Source: an uncultured Pseudomonadota bacterium (GTDB lineage: Bacteria; Pseudomonadota; Gammaproteobacteria; Burkholderiales; SG8-41). Taken from it: a DNA stretch of 18,069 nucleotides. The stretch spans positions 1-18,069 of the forward strand of contig CAMPGR010000079.1 of the NCBI GenBank assembly GCA_946885605.1. The letters are read 5' to 3'. Numbering within the stretch: position 1 is the first letter of the stretch; each line of letters opens with the position of its first letter. The position numbers were made by a program, and so were the translations under genes. Below the pieces are notes generated by a model. It was not told where the DNA came from, did no database searches, and saw only the letters and a program-made list of their open reading frames with translations. This document shows, one piece after another, positions 1-6,715 of this stretch.

Positions 1-2
1 CG

Positions 3-740
3 GTATGGCAGGCGGCCCTGTTCGTCGCAGGCTGGTTGACGCTGTGCGCCGCGCTCGTCTCGCCGCTCGATGCGCTGGGGAGCCAGCTCTTCTCCGCGCA
101 CATGGTGCAGCACGAGCTGCTGATGATCGTCGCGGCGCCGCTATTCGTATTGTCAAGGCCGCTCGAGACGTGGACGTGGGGTTTGCCATCCGCGTGGCGC
201 AGCGGAGCGGCGCGGATTGCGCGCTGGTCGCCTTTGCAGGCCACATGGAGTGCACTGACGGCACCGATCTCGGCGTGGACGATACACGCCGCCGCGCTCT
301 GGATCTGGCACGTGCCGGTGTTCTTCGATGCTACGCTCGTAAGCGAGAGCGTCCATGTATGGCAGCACGCGAGCTTCCTCGGCTCCGCGCTGCTCTTCTG
401 GTGGGCCACCTTCGGGAGAACCGGCGAGCGCAATCCGGCACTTGCGATTGCGCTCCTCTTCGCGACGATGCTGCACACGGGGGTGCTGGGCGCGCTCCTG
501 ACCTTCTCCCCTTCCCCATGGTATCGCGGATACGGCGATACCGCAGCGTTCGGACTGGAGCCGCTGGAGGATCAGCAGCTGGGCGGTCTGATCATGTGGG
601 TTCCGGGCGGTATCGCGTACCTCGCTGCGGGTCTCGCGATCGTGTTCCGCCACTACCTTTCCGCCGCGCTGGACGGTGACGGGCCAACGCGGGGGGACTT
701 GTCAGGCGATCAGGTGCCGCGGCCCCACAGGCCGCAATAG
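3..740 (+). CDS. ctaG: Cytochrome c oxidase assembly factor CtaG (caa3-type), 5' partial
   Basis: Integral membrane protein of the CtaG (caa3_CtaG) family, which helps copper delivery and assembly of heme-copper cytochrome c oxidase in the inner membrane. The reading frame is open to the left edge, so the N-terminus lies outside the window; the visible part is 245 residues. The internal TTG at 36 is probably not the start, because residues before it (VWQAALFVAGW) continue a membrane segment. Family hallmarks are the SPLDALG turn followed by FSAHMVQHELLM with paired histidines, then WHVPVFFDATL and VHVWQHASF, and several hydrophobic helices. The last about 20 residues are polar. The stop at 738-740 overlaps by 31 bp the end of the convergent MBL-fold gene. 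Family call is firm; its specific oxidase partner is not visible here. Confidence 0.88.
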   Translation, partial: VWQAALFVAGWLTLCAALVSPLDALGSQLFSAHMVQHELLMIVAAPLFVLSRPLETWTWGLPSAWRSGAARIARWSPLQATWSALTAPISAWTIHAAALWIWHVPVFFDATLVSESVHVWQHASFLGSALLFWWATFGRTGERNPALAIALLFATMLHTGVLGALLTFSPSPWYRGYGDTAAFGLEPLEDQQLGGLIMWVPGGIAYLAAGLAIVFRHYLSAALDGDGPTRGDLSGDQVPRPHRPQ

Positions 741-1639
741 CGGCGCACGACGTACGGGCGTGCCATTTCGTAGCCCGGCCAGCTTGAATACTTCGAGAGC
801 ATCACTTCCTTCTCGGCGGGCTGCCAGCACTTGCCGTTGCGCGCGACCTCTTTCACTTCGGCCGACGCGTATTGCAGGAATTCGAGGTAGTCCTGCACGT
901 CCTTCTTGGTCCCCAGCCGGCTGCCCGGTTGTCCGGGATGGCCCGGAATCAGCCGCTCCCAGTCCATCGCCGCAAGCCTCTTGAGCGAGGCTTCCCATTC
1001 GAGCGGGTAGGAGTCGATCATCGCCAGGCCGGAGATCGATCCGATCGGGATGAAATCGACCGCGAAGACGATCTTCTCCTTGGGCAGCCGCATCACGATC
1101 GAGCTGTCGGAGTGATTGAGCCCGAGATAGGTGAGCTCCAGCGTCGTGCCGCCAAGCTGCACGGTGCGCTTGTTGCTGAACACTTCATCGGGCGGGACGG
1201 TCGCCGGGTCCTTGAGGATGTCCAGACGCTCCCGGACGCGCTTGTGCGCGATGATCTTCGCGCCCGCCGCCTTGAACGGCTTGCCGCCCGCGATATGGTC
1301 GAAGTGGTGGTGGCTGTAGACGAGGTACTTGATCGGCTGCTTCGTCACCTTCCTGATCTCGTCCACGTACGTCTCGGACGCCTGCGGGCGGCCGTAGCCG
1401 ATGGGATCGGTCGCAATCACGCCCTCGGGCGTCACGACGAACATCGCCTGGTGGTTACCGTAGCGGAAGATGTAGACGTTGTCCGTGCCCTCGACTTTCT
1501 TCGTCTCGAACATCGGGCGCTTCTCGGCGGGCGCGGGTGCAGGCGCCGCGGCGGGCTTCTCGGGCGCGGTTTGGGTCCACGCCTTCCCGGCCACGGCAAG
1601 CGAAACGCCAGCCACTACGATTGCAGCGATACGGCGCAT
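710..1639 (-). CDS. Exported metallo-beta-lactamase-fold hydrolase
   Basis: A 309-residue secreted metallohydrolase of the MBL superfamily. Residues 1-22 look like a Sec signal peptide, followed by a Pro/Ala-rich linker (about 24-40) and then the MBL domain. The zinc-site motif HxHxDH is complete at H110, H112, D114, H115 (SHHHFDH); further ligands are H176 (NHSDSS), D195 (AVDF) and H234 (PGHPG). A dinuclear hydrolase is therefore expected, acting in the periplasm or outer envelope. The substrate cannot be told; lactone, phosphoester or beta-lactam-like substrates are all possible in this superfamily. The ATG at 1639 is chosen over an upstream in-frame start because AAGGAG sits 7 nt before it and the signal peptide starts there. 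It is divergent from the 2-hydroxyacid oxidase gene and convergent with ctaG. Confidence 0.88.
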   Translation of the reverse strand: MRRIAAIVVAGVSLAVAGKAWTQTAPEKPAAAPAPAPAEKRPMFETKKVEGTDNVYIFRYGNHQAMFVVTPEGVIATDPIGYGRPQASETYVDEIRKVTKQPIKYLVYSHHHFDHIAGGKPFKAAGAKIIAHKRVRERLDILKDPATVPPDEVFSNKRTVQLGGTTLELTYLGLNHSDSSIVMRLPKEKIVFAVDFIPIGSISGLAMIDSYPLEWEASLKRLAAMDWERLIPGHPGQPGSRLGTKKDVQDYLEFLQYASAEVKEVARNGKCWQPAEKEVMLSKYSSWPGYEMARPYVVRRYCGLWGRGT

Positions 1640-1765
1640 GGTGTCACTCCTTGGTGGAAGATAGAGCGGCTCGGGCCGAAGGGGACGGGCTCGCCGCCTA
1701 TTACCTGCTAACAGCCGCCTATGTCGCCGTATTCCAGCAGCGAAATGCCTGCGGGCCACGGCGTT

Positions 1766-1771
1766 TATAAT
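1766..1771 (+). promoter_or_regulatory. Candidate -10 box for the 2-hydroxyacid oxidase gene
   Basis: A perfect TATAAT lies 30 bp before the ATG at 1801, which would give a leader of roughly 20-25 nt. No good -35 hexamer is found 16-18 bp upstream, so an activator or a weak promoter is possible. No clear Shine-Dalgarno precedes the ATG. Confidence 0.4.
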
Positions 1772-1800
1772 GAGCGCCGTTCGCCAATCGAGACACTCAA

Positions 1801-3057
1801 ATGTCCAGCACCCGAGAAGAACTCGCACCTGCCGCCCCCGTTGAGCCGATTGCCACCCGCCCCGTCGTTACGGCACCCAAGAGCGAGAAACCGCCGCGCA
1901 TTCTGCGGCGGATGCTGGCGCTGGAAGATTTCGAGAAAGCCGCCGCGCACTACATTCCGCGCCCGATCTACGGCTATATCGCGGGCGGCTCCGAAACGAA
2001 CGCCTCGCTGCGGGGCAACCGTGCGGTATGGGACGAGATCGCGTTCGTTCCCAAGGCGCTGGTGGACGTATCGAAACGGGTGCAGCGCACTACGCTCTTC
2101 GGCCGCACTTACGACATGCCGTTCGGCCTCGCCCCCATGGGCGGCACGGCGATGGCGGCGTACCAGGGCGATATCGTCCTCGCGCGTGCGGCCGCGGAGG
2201 CGAACATCCCCATGATCCTGAGCGGGGCGGCGCTGACGCCGCTCGAGGCGGTGAGGAAAGAGGGCGCCACCGCGTGGTTCCAGGCTTATCTCCCCGGCGA
2301 CAATGCCACGATCGCGAAGCTCGTCGAGCGCGTCGAGCGCGCCGGCTACGACACGCTGGTCCTTACCGTCGATGTACCGGTCATGGCGAACCGGGAAAAC
2401 AACGTGCGGAGCGGTTTTCATACGCCGCTCCGGCCGACACCGCGGCTCGCATGGGACTGCGCGATACGGCCACACTGGCTCTTCGGGATGTTCCTGCGCA
2501 CGCTGGTGCTGCACGGCATGCCCTACTTCGAAAACATGGGGCCGCGCGTGCCGCTGCTTTCGCGCACCGGCGAGCGCGACCGCGGCCCGCGCGATCAGCT
2601 CGCGTGGCCGCACCTCGAGCTCATGCGCCGGCTGTGGAAGGGGCGTCTCGTGGTGAAAGGGATACTCGACAAGAACGACGCCCGCATCGCGCGCGAGAGC
2701 GGGGCCGATGGCATCATCGTGTCGAATCACGGCGGCCGCCAGCTCGACGGCGCAACGGCGCCGATCCGCGTGCTGCCGGCCATCGTGGAGCAGGCGGGCA
2801 GCATGACCGTCATGATGGATAGCGGCATCCGGCGCGGCACCGACGTGCTGAAGGCGCTCGCACTCGGCGCCCGGTTTGTGTTCGTCGGGCGGCCGTTCCT
2901 CTGTGCGGCGGCGATCGCCGGCTTGCCGGGCGTGCGCCACGCGATAGAGCTGCTGCGCGAAGAGATTCAGCGCGACATGGCGCTGCTCGGCATCACGACG
3001 CTTTCTGAAATGCGGCGCGAGATGCTGATGCCGGCGCGCGGCACGTTCATGCAGTAA
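1801..3057 (+). CDS. FMN-dependent alpha-hydroxy-acid oxidase/dehydrogenase
   Basis: A 418-residue TIM-barrel flavoprotein of the glycolate oxidase / L-lactate dehydrogenase / mandelate dehydrogenase family, which oxidises L-2-hydroxy acids to 2-oxo acids using FMN. Active-site elements in order: tyrosines in PIYGYIAGG (Y57, Y59), the flavin-contacting APMGGTAM (111-118), QAY (Y163), LTVDVP (D191), K286 in VVKGIL, and catalytic H310 with R313 in SNHGGRQLDG. The FMN-phosphate loops are DSGIRRGTDVL (340-350) and FVGRP (361-365). Residues 1-35 form a Pro/Ala-rich extension not typical of the core fold. The segment after barrel strand 4 (about 205-265) is long, as in membrane-associated LldD-like members, but has no clear transmembrane helix. 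The substrate could be lactate, glycolate, mandelate or another 2-hydroxy acid. A lactate monooxygenase role is less likely but not excluded. Confidence 0.9.
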   Translation: MSSTREELAPAAPVEPIATRPVVTAPKSEKPPRILRRMLALEDFEKAAAHYIPRPIYGYIAGGSETNASLRGNRAVWDEIAFVPKALVDVSKRVQRTTLFGRTYDMPFGLAPMGGTAMAAYQGDIVLARAAAEANIPMILSGAALTPLEAVRKEGATAWFQAYLPGDNATIAKLVERVERAGYDTLVLTVDVPVMANRENNVRSGFHTPLRPTPRLAWDCAIRPHWLFGMFLRTLVLHGMPYFENMGPRVPLLSRTGERDRGPRDQLAWPHLELMRRLWKGRLVVKGILDKNDARIARESGADGIIVSNHGGRQLDGATAPIRVLPAIVEQAGSMTVMMDSGIRRGTDVLKALALGARFVFVGRPFLCAAAIAGLPGVRHAIELLREEIQRDMALLGITTLSEMRREMLMPARGTFMQ

Positions 3058-3114
3058 TCTTCCGAGCGGCAGGCGGAAAACGCGGCGTCATTCCGGGCAC
3101 TGATCCACAATCTG

Positions 3115-4080
3115 CTACTCGGCGCGGATGCCGGCGCGCTGCACCACCTTTGCCCAGCGCTCGAGGTCGGTCACCATGAGCTTGCCGAACTCTTCCGGCG
3201 TGCTGGGGGTCGCGTCCACGCCTTGGCTCGCGAGGCGGTCGTGTACTTCCGGTGACTTGAGCACCGCGACGATTTCAGCGTTCAAGCGGCGCACGATGTC
3301 TCCCGGTATGCGCGCCGGCCCGACAAATCCGTACCACAGCCCGGCTTCGTAGCCCGGAACGCCTGCTTCGGCGACGGTGGGAAAATCCGGGAGCGCGGGC
3401 GAGCGCTTTGCGCCTGTCGTAGCAAGCGCGCGCAGCCGGCCAGAGCGCACGTGCGGCATGACGGAAGCGCTCGTGCCGAAGACGAGCGAAATGTGTCCCG
3501 CCATGAGGTCGGTGATCGCAAGGCCCATGCCCTTGTACGGCACGTGCACCATCTTCACCCCGGTCAGCGTCTCGAAGAGCGCGCCGCCCAGGTGTCCCGA
3601 GGAACCGATGCCCGCCGAACCGTAAGTCATCTGACCGGGGCGCGCTCTCGCGAGCGCCGCAAGCGCTTTCACGCTTTTCGCCGGCACCGACGGGTGCACC
3701 GCGAGGATCAGCGGGCTCGAACCGACCAGCGTGATCGGCGTGAAATCGCGGATGGAATCGTAGGGCAGCTTGCGACGGAGGCTCGCATTGACCGCATGGC
3801 CGCTCGGGATCAGAACGATGGTGTAGCCGTCGGGCGCCGCACGCGCAGCCGCCTCCGTGCCGATGATGCCGTTCGCGCCCGGCCGATTCTCGACGATGAC
3901 CTGCTGCTTCACGTTTTCCGTGAGCTTCTGCGCGATGGTGCGGGAGAGCACATCGTTGCCGCCGCCCGGTGCGAAGGGCGAGATGATGCGGATCGGTCTC
4001 GCGGGGTACGGCTGTTGCGCATATGCGGTCGCGAAGGCTGTCGTAGCAACCAGTGCGGCGAGCAGCAGTGTCCTCATCAT
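3115..4080 (-). CDS. Bug-type (TTT) periplasmic solute-binding receptor, copy 1
   Basis: A 321-residue periplasmic receptor of the Bug/TctC family, which captures small carboxylates or related compounds for tripartite tricarboxylate transporters or signalling. A signal peptide ends at about AYA21/QQ. The ligand-loop motif ISPFAPGGGNDVLSR (33-47) is followed by family landmarks VENRPGANGIIG, DGYTIV, KLPYDSIRDFTPI, YGSAGIGSSGHLGGALF, HVPYKG, SGRLRALA and FPTVAEAGVPGYE. Length is normal for the family. Two ATGs stand side by side at 4080; AGGAGG lies 6 nt upstream of the first. No TctA/TctB membrane genes are near, which is common because Bug genes greatly outnumber permeases in Burkholderiales. 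Ligand unknown. It follows the paralogue at 4188-5174 in the same direction, with a hairpin between them. Confidence 0.92.
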   Translation of the reverse strand: MMRTLLLAALVATTAFATAYAQQPYPARPIRIISPFAPGGGNDVLSRTIAQKLTENVKQQVIVENRPGANGIIGTEAAARAAPDGYTIVLIPSGHAVNASLRRKLPYDSIRDFTPITLVGSSPLILAVHPSVPAKSVKALAALARARPGQMTYGSAGIGSSGHLGGALFETLTGVKMVHVPYKGMGLAITDLMAGHISLVFGTSASVMPHVRSGRLRALATTGAKRSPALPDFPTVAEAGVPGYEAGLWYGFVGPARIPGDIVRRLNAEIVAVLKSPEVHDRLASQGVDATPSTPEEFGKLMVTDLERWAKVVQRAGIRAE

Positions 4081-4122
4081 TTGCGTCCTCCTTCTGGGTC
4101 CCGCTTACTCCATCGCTGATCC

Positions 4123-4178
4123 CTAAGGGGACAGACCACTAAGCCTCCGTCACGCCGCCTTGGTGGTCTGTCCCTTAG
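4123..4178. repeat. Long imperfect inverted repeat between the two Bug genes
   Basis: Left arm 4123-4139 (CTAAGGGGACAGACCAC) and right arm 4163-4178 are reverse complements apart from one extra G in the left arm, with a 23-nt loop. It fills most of the 107-bp gap just after the stop of the upstream Bug gene. It has no U-run, so it looks more like a REP-type element or RNA-stabilising hairpin than a classical terminator. The core GGGGACAGACCAC resembles the repeat at 12542. Confidence 0.8.
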
Positions 4179-4187
4179 CGATTGAGG

Positions 4188-5174
4188 CTATTCGATCCGG
4201 ATGTTCGCCTGGGCGACGACCTTGCGCCATTTGGCGATTTCGTCGCGCAGCATCTTCGCGAACTGCTCGGAAGTCGTGCCCGCCGGCTCCACGCCTACGC
4301 CGGCAAACCGCTGCGCGAGCGCCAGCGACTTGAGCGCGCGATTCACTTCCGCATTGGTCTTCGCGACGATCGCCTGCGGCGTGCCGGCGGGAAACAGCAT
4401 TCCGTACCACACGTCGAACGCGTAACCCGGCACGCCGCTCTCCGCCACGGTGGGCACGTCGGGTGCAGCCGCCGAGCGTTTCGCGCCGCTCACGGCGAGC
4501 GCGCGCATGCGTCCGGACTTCATGTGCGGCACGACCGATGAGATGCCGATCAGCTGCATGTGGATTTCCCCGGAGAGCATCGCCGTCAGCGCGGGGCCTG
4601 TTCCCTTGTAGGGCACGTGAACGATGTCGATCCCCGTCATGGTTCGCAAGAGCTCCGTGCCGAGATGCGACGAGCCACCCGCGCCGCCCGAGCCGTAACG
4701 GACCTGCCCCGGCTTGGCCTTCGCCATCGCAATCAGGTCCTTCATCGAGTTCACTCCGAGCGAGGGAATGACCACGTACACGAAGGGCTGCGTCGCCACC
4801 AGCGAGATCGGCGTCAAGTCCTTCAGCGGGTCGAACGGCAGCTTCGAATAGAGCGCGGGCGCGTACGAAATGCCGAGGCTGCACAACACCATGGTATAGC
4901 CGTCGGGGTTGGCCTTCGCGGCAAGATGGGTCCCAATGGTGCCGCCGCCTCCGCCGCGGTTGTCCACGACCACCGTCTGGCCCCATGCCTGCCCCAGCTG
5001 CTCCGCCACGAGGCGGCCGATGATGTCGGTGCCACCGCCCGGCGCAAAAGGAACGATCATGCGAACCGGGCGCGTGGGATAGTCGGCGGCGGAGCCGGAC
5101 TTCTGCGCGATTGCGGGCACGCTCGCCGCCACGAGGGTCGCGAACGCGATGGCCATTCTGCTGAGTCGGTACAT
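4188..5174 (-). CDS. Bug-type (TTT) periplasmic solute-binding receptor, copy 2
   Basis: A 328-residue paralogue of the receptor at 3115-4080. The signal peptide ends at about AIA23/QK. The ligand loop is VPFAPGGGTDIIGR (41-54), then VVDNRGGGGGTIG, DGYTMV, KLPFDPLKDLTPI, YGSGGAGGSSHLGTELL, HVPYKG, SGRMRALA and VPTVAESGVPGYA. The ATG at 5174 is preferred to an in-frame start 48 bp upstream, because AGGAG lies 8 nt before it and the signal peptide begins there. A poly-Gly run in the GGGGG loop is a small departure from the usual NRPGA pattern. Ligand unknown. It is first in the minus-strand pair and lies about 110 bp downstream of the terminator of the small gene at 5342-5425. Confidence 0.92.
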   Translation of the reverse strand: MYRLSRMAIAFATLVAASVPAIAQKSGSAADYPTRPVRMIVPFAPGGGTDIIGRLVAEQLGQAWGQTVVVDNRGGGGGTIGTHLAAKANPDGYTMVLCSLGISYAPALYSKLPFDPLKDLTPISLVATQPFVYVVIPSLGVNSMKDLIAMAKAKPGQVRYGSGGAGGSSHLGTELLRTMTGIDIVHVPYKGTGPALTAMLSGEIHMQLIGISSVVPHMKSGRMRALAVSGAKRSAAAPDVPTVAESGVPGYAFDVWYGMLFPAGTPQAIVAKTNAEVNRALKSLALAQRFAGVGVEPAGTTSEQFAKMLRDEIAKWRKVVAQANIRIE

Positions 5175-5282
5175 CGGTAGATCTCCTCTCGTTCGCCGCA
5201 GACCTGTCGCGCGCGACACCACGCGGCGTTTTACTGTTCTGGTTGATGATTGCCGGCCGTCATTTTACCGGCTTGGCGTGCG

Positions 5283-5320
5283 CCTAAAGCGAAAACGCCC
5301 CGGGACATCGCCCCGGGGCG
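5283..5320 (-). terminator. Intrinsic terminator of the small gene
   Basis: Read on the minus strand, a perfect 9-bp GC-only stem (CGCCCCGGG / CCCGGGGCG, plus-strand arms 5296-5304 and 5312-5320) with a 7-nt loop is followed by TTTTCGCTTT. It begins 21 bp after the stop codon of the small ORF at 5342-5425. Confidence 0.82.
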
Positions 5321-5341
5321 CGGTAGTGCAGGCAAGCCGCC

Positions 5342-5425
5342 TCAGCGGCTGACGAATTTCCTCTTGCGGGGAAATGATCCGTCATTCGAGCCGATGAGAA
5401 CAACATTGCCTGGATAAACTCGCAC
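5342..5425 (-). CDS. Unrecognised 27-residue basic small protein with extended Shine-Dalgarno
   Basis: A GTG-initiated ORF of 27 codons plus TGA. The product starts MRVYPGNVVLIG, continues through SNDGSFP and ends in the basic tail RKRKFVSR. I do not recognise the family. The case for a gene is the architecture: AAAGGAGGTGAT 7 nt before the GTG (counting from GGAGG), a single short ORF, then a strong intrinsic terminator, which together define a transcript of roughly 150 nt. A weak -10 (TAGACT, 5458-5463 on the minus strand) lies upstream with no good -35. No signal peptide or transmembrane helix is evident, and six Arg/Lys in the last eight residues make the tail strongly basic. Codons are not enriched for one amino acid, which argues against a classical attenuator leader. 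Alternatives are a leader of the downstream Bug gene, or an sRNA with a dual role. Confidence 0.6.
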   Translation of the reverse strand: MRVYPGNVVLIGSNDGSFPRKRKFVSR

Positions 5426-5440
5426 GGGATCACCTCCTTT
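5426..5440 (-). promoter_or_regulatory. Unusually long Shine-Dalgarno site
   Basis: The minus strand reads AAAGGAGGTGATCCC directly before the GTG. Its first 14 nt are complementary to the 16S rRNA tail (GGATCACCTCCTTT). Spacing from GGAGG to the start is 7 nt. This is far stronger than any other ribosome site in the window. Confidence 0.7.
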
Positions 5441-5511
5441 CAAAGTTGCCAGCCCGCAGTCTATCAGCTCTCTCGCGCGAGCGGAATCCGCCCGTCATCG
5501 TGGGCTTTGCG

Positions 5512-5540
5512 TTGACCCGTGCCTCGTGCGTGTGTAGCCT
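5512..5540 (+). promoter_or_regulatory. Candidate sigma70 promoter of aroG
   Basis: TTGACC (5512-5517), a 17-bp spacer and TAGCCT (5535-5540) match the -35 well and the key -10 positions T1, A2 and T6. It would give a leader of about 45 nt before the ATG at 5591. Confidence 0.45.
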
Positions 5541-5560
5541 TGATTGGAACCAGCCGACCT

Positions 5561-5575
5561 CCTCCTTCATGGAGG
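5561..5575 (+). promoter_or_regulatory. Small hairpin masking the aroG Shine-Dalgarno
   Basis: CCTCC (5561-5565), loop TTCAT and GGAGG (5571-5575) form a 5-bp perfect stem. The 3' arm is the only good Shine-Dalgarno before aroG, and it is 15 nt from the ATG (12 nt from the adjacent in-frame TTG), which is longer than ideal. Confidence 0.4.
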
Positions 5576-5590
5576 GAAGCGAACGCGTTG

Positions 5591-6661
5591 ATGACTGACG
5601 ACACAGACGATGTGCGCGTTCGGCGGATCGAAGCGCTCACGCCGCCCACGGACATCCTGCACGAGTTCCCCACTACGCTGGCCGCGAAGCATATCGTCAG
5701 CGAGACCCGGCGCGCGATTCATCGCGTCCTGCACGGCAGCGACGAGCGCCTCGTCGTCATCGTGGGGCCGTGTTCGATACACGATGTCGAAGCCGCGCGG
5801 GAATATGGCGCGCGCCTCTTCGAGATGAAGAGACGCTTCGCGGCCGAGCTCGTCGTGCTCATGCGCGTCTATTTCGAGAAGCCCCGGACCACCGTGGGCT
5901 GGAAAGGCCTCATCAACGATCCCGGCCTCGACGGCAGCTTTCACATCAACGACGGGCTCAGGCTCGCGCGCCGGCTGCTGCTCGATCTCAACGAATCGGG
6001 AATGCCCGTCGCGTGCGAATTCCTCGACATGGTGACGCCGCAATACATCGCCGATCTCGTCTCATGGGGCGCGATCGGGGCCCGCACCACCGAAAGCCAG
6101 ATCCACCGCGAGCTTGCTTCCGGCCTCTCGTGTCCGGTGGGGTTCAAGAACGGCACCGATGGCAACATCCGCATCGCGGTCGACGCGATACGCGCGGCCC
6201 GCGTGCCGCATCACTTCATTGGCGTGACGAAAACGGGCGCGTGCGCGATCGTCGCGACTTCCGGAAACGAGGATTGCCACATCGTGCTGCGCGGCGGCCA
6301 CGCGCCCAACTACGACGCGGCAAGCGTCGATGCGGCGTGCAAGACGCTCGGCGCAGCAGCGTTGACCCCGAACGTGATGATCGATCTGAGCCACGCCAAT
6401 TCCTCGAAGCAGTATCAGAAGCAGATCGACGGCGGCATGGAAGTGGCGCGTCAGATCGCAGCCGGAGACACCCGCATCGTAGGCGTCATGGCGGAAAGCC
6501 ACCTCATCGCGGGACGCCAGGATCTCGTCCCCGGCAAGCCGCTGGTGTACGGCCAGAGCATCACCGACGCGTGCATCGGCTGGGATGACAGCGTGCGGCT
6601 GCTCGAAGCGCTCGCTGCCGCAGTGGCGAAGCGGCAGCGCCGTCGGCCGCGCGATGTTTAG
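5591..6661 (+). CDS. aroG: 3-deoxy-7-phosphoheptulonate (DAHP) synthase, class I AroG/AroF type
   Basis: Cytoplasmic enzyme condensing phosphoenolpyruvate and erythrose-4-phosphate to DAHP, the first step of the shikimate pathway. The 356-residue product aligns without gaps in numbering with E. coli AroG at the metal site: C61 (GPCSIHD), H268 (DLSHANSS), E302 (VMAESH), D326 (SITDACIGW). K97 and R99 lie in EKPRTTVGWKGLINDP. This agreement supports the ATG at 5591 over longer in-frame starts. The allosteric pocket segment FLDMVTPQYIADLVSWGAIGA keeps D146 and P150; L175 and S180 are also kept, so feedback control is expected. Position 211 is Gly (FIGVTK) where E. coli AroG has Ser, which points to tyrosine rather than phenylalanine as effector. 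It is monocistronic, with a candidate promoter at 5512 and an SD hairpin at 5561. The C-terminus is Arg-rich. Confidence 0.96.
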   Translation: MTDDTDDVRVRRIEALTPPTDILHEFPTTLAAKHIVSETRRAIHRVLHGSDERLVVIVGPCSIHDVEAAREYGARLFEMKRRFAAELVVLMRVYFEKPRTTVGWKGLINDPGLDGSFHINDGLRLARRLLLDLNESGMPVACEFLDMVTPQYIADLVSWGAIGARTTESQIHRELASGLSCPVGFKNGTDGNIRIAVDAIRAARVPHHFIGVTKTGACAIVATSGNEDCHIVLRGGHAPNYDAASVDAACKTLGAAALTPNVMIDLSHANSSKQYQKQIDGGMEVARQIAAGDTRIVGVMAESHLIAGRQDLVPGKPLVYGQSITDACIGWDDSVRLLEALAAAVAKRQRRRPRDV

Positions 6662-6671
6662 CGGGAATGAC

Positions 6672-6712
6672 CGACACGACGGTTTTGCGCCGAGGTCCCG
6701 GCCGTCGTGTCG
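6672..6712. terminator. Perfect inverted repeat between convergent aroG and ATP-grasp genes
   Basis: Arms 6672-6682 (CGACACGACGG) and 6702-6712 are perfect 11-bp reverse complements with a 19-nt loop. The pair spans the 54-bp gap between the two convergent stop codons. No T-run follows on either strand, so it may act as a bidirectional RNA-end or stabilising hairpin rather than a textbook intrinsic terminator. Confidence 0.6.
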
Positions 6713-6715
6713 CGG

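Noticed and set aside
1765..2940. 391-codon minus-strand ORF opposite the 2-hydroxyacid oxidase
   Set aside because: Arg/His/Ala-rich composition and no motifs; the plus frame carries all FMN-oxidase active-site residues.
3060..3078. TTCCG...CGGAA hairpin between convergent oxidase and Bug genes
   Set aside because: Only a 5-bp stem without a U-run of useful length; too weak to call a terminator.
5342..5425. Amino-acid attenuator leader for the downstream Bug gene
   Set aside because: The codons show no run of one amino acid and no alternative antiterminator stem is obvious; kept only as an alternative to a stand-alone small gene.
5400..5450. Fragment of a 16S rRNA gene
   Set aside because: Only 15 bases match the 16S 3' end; bases on both sides show no further similarity, and the site makes sense as a Shine-Dalgarno on the other strand.
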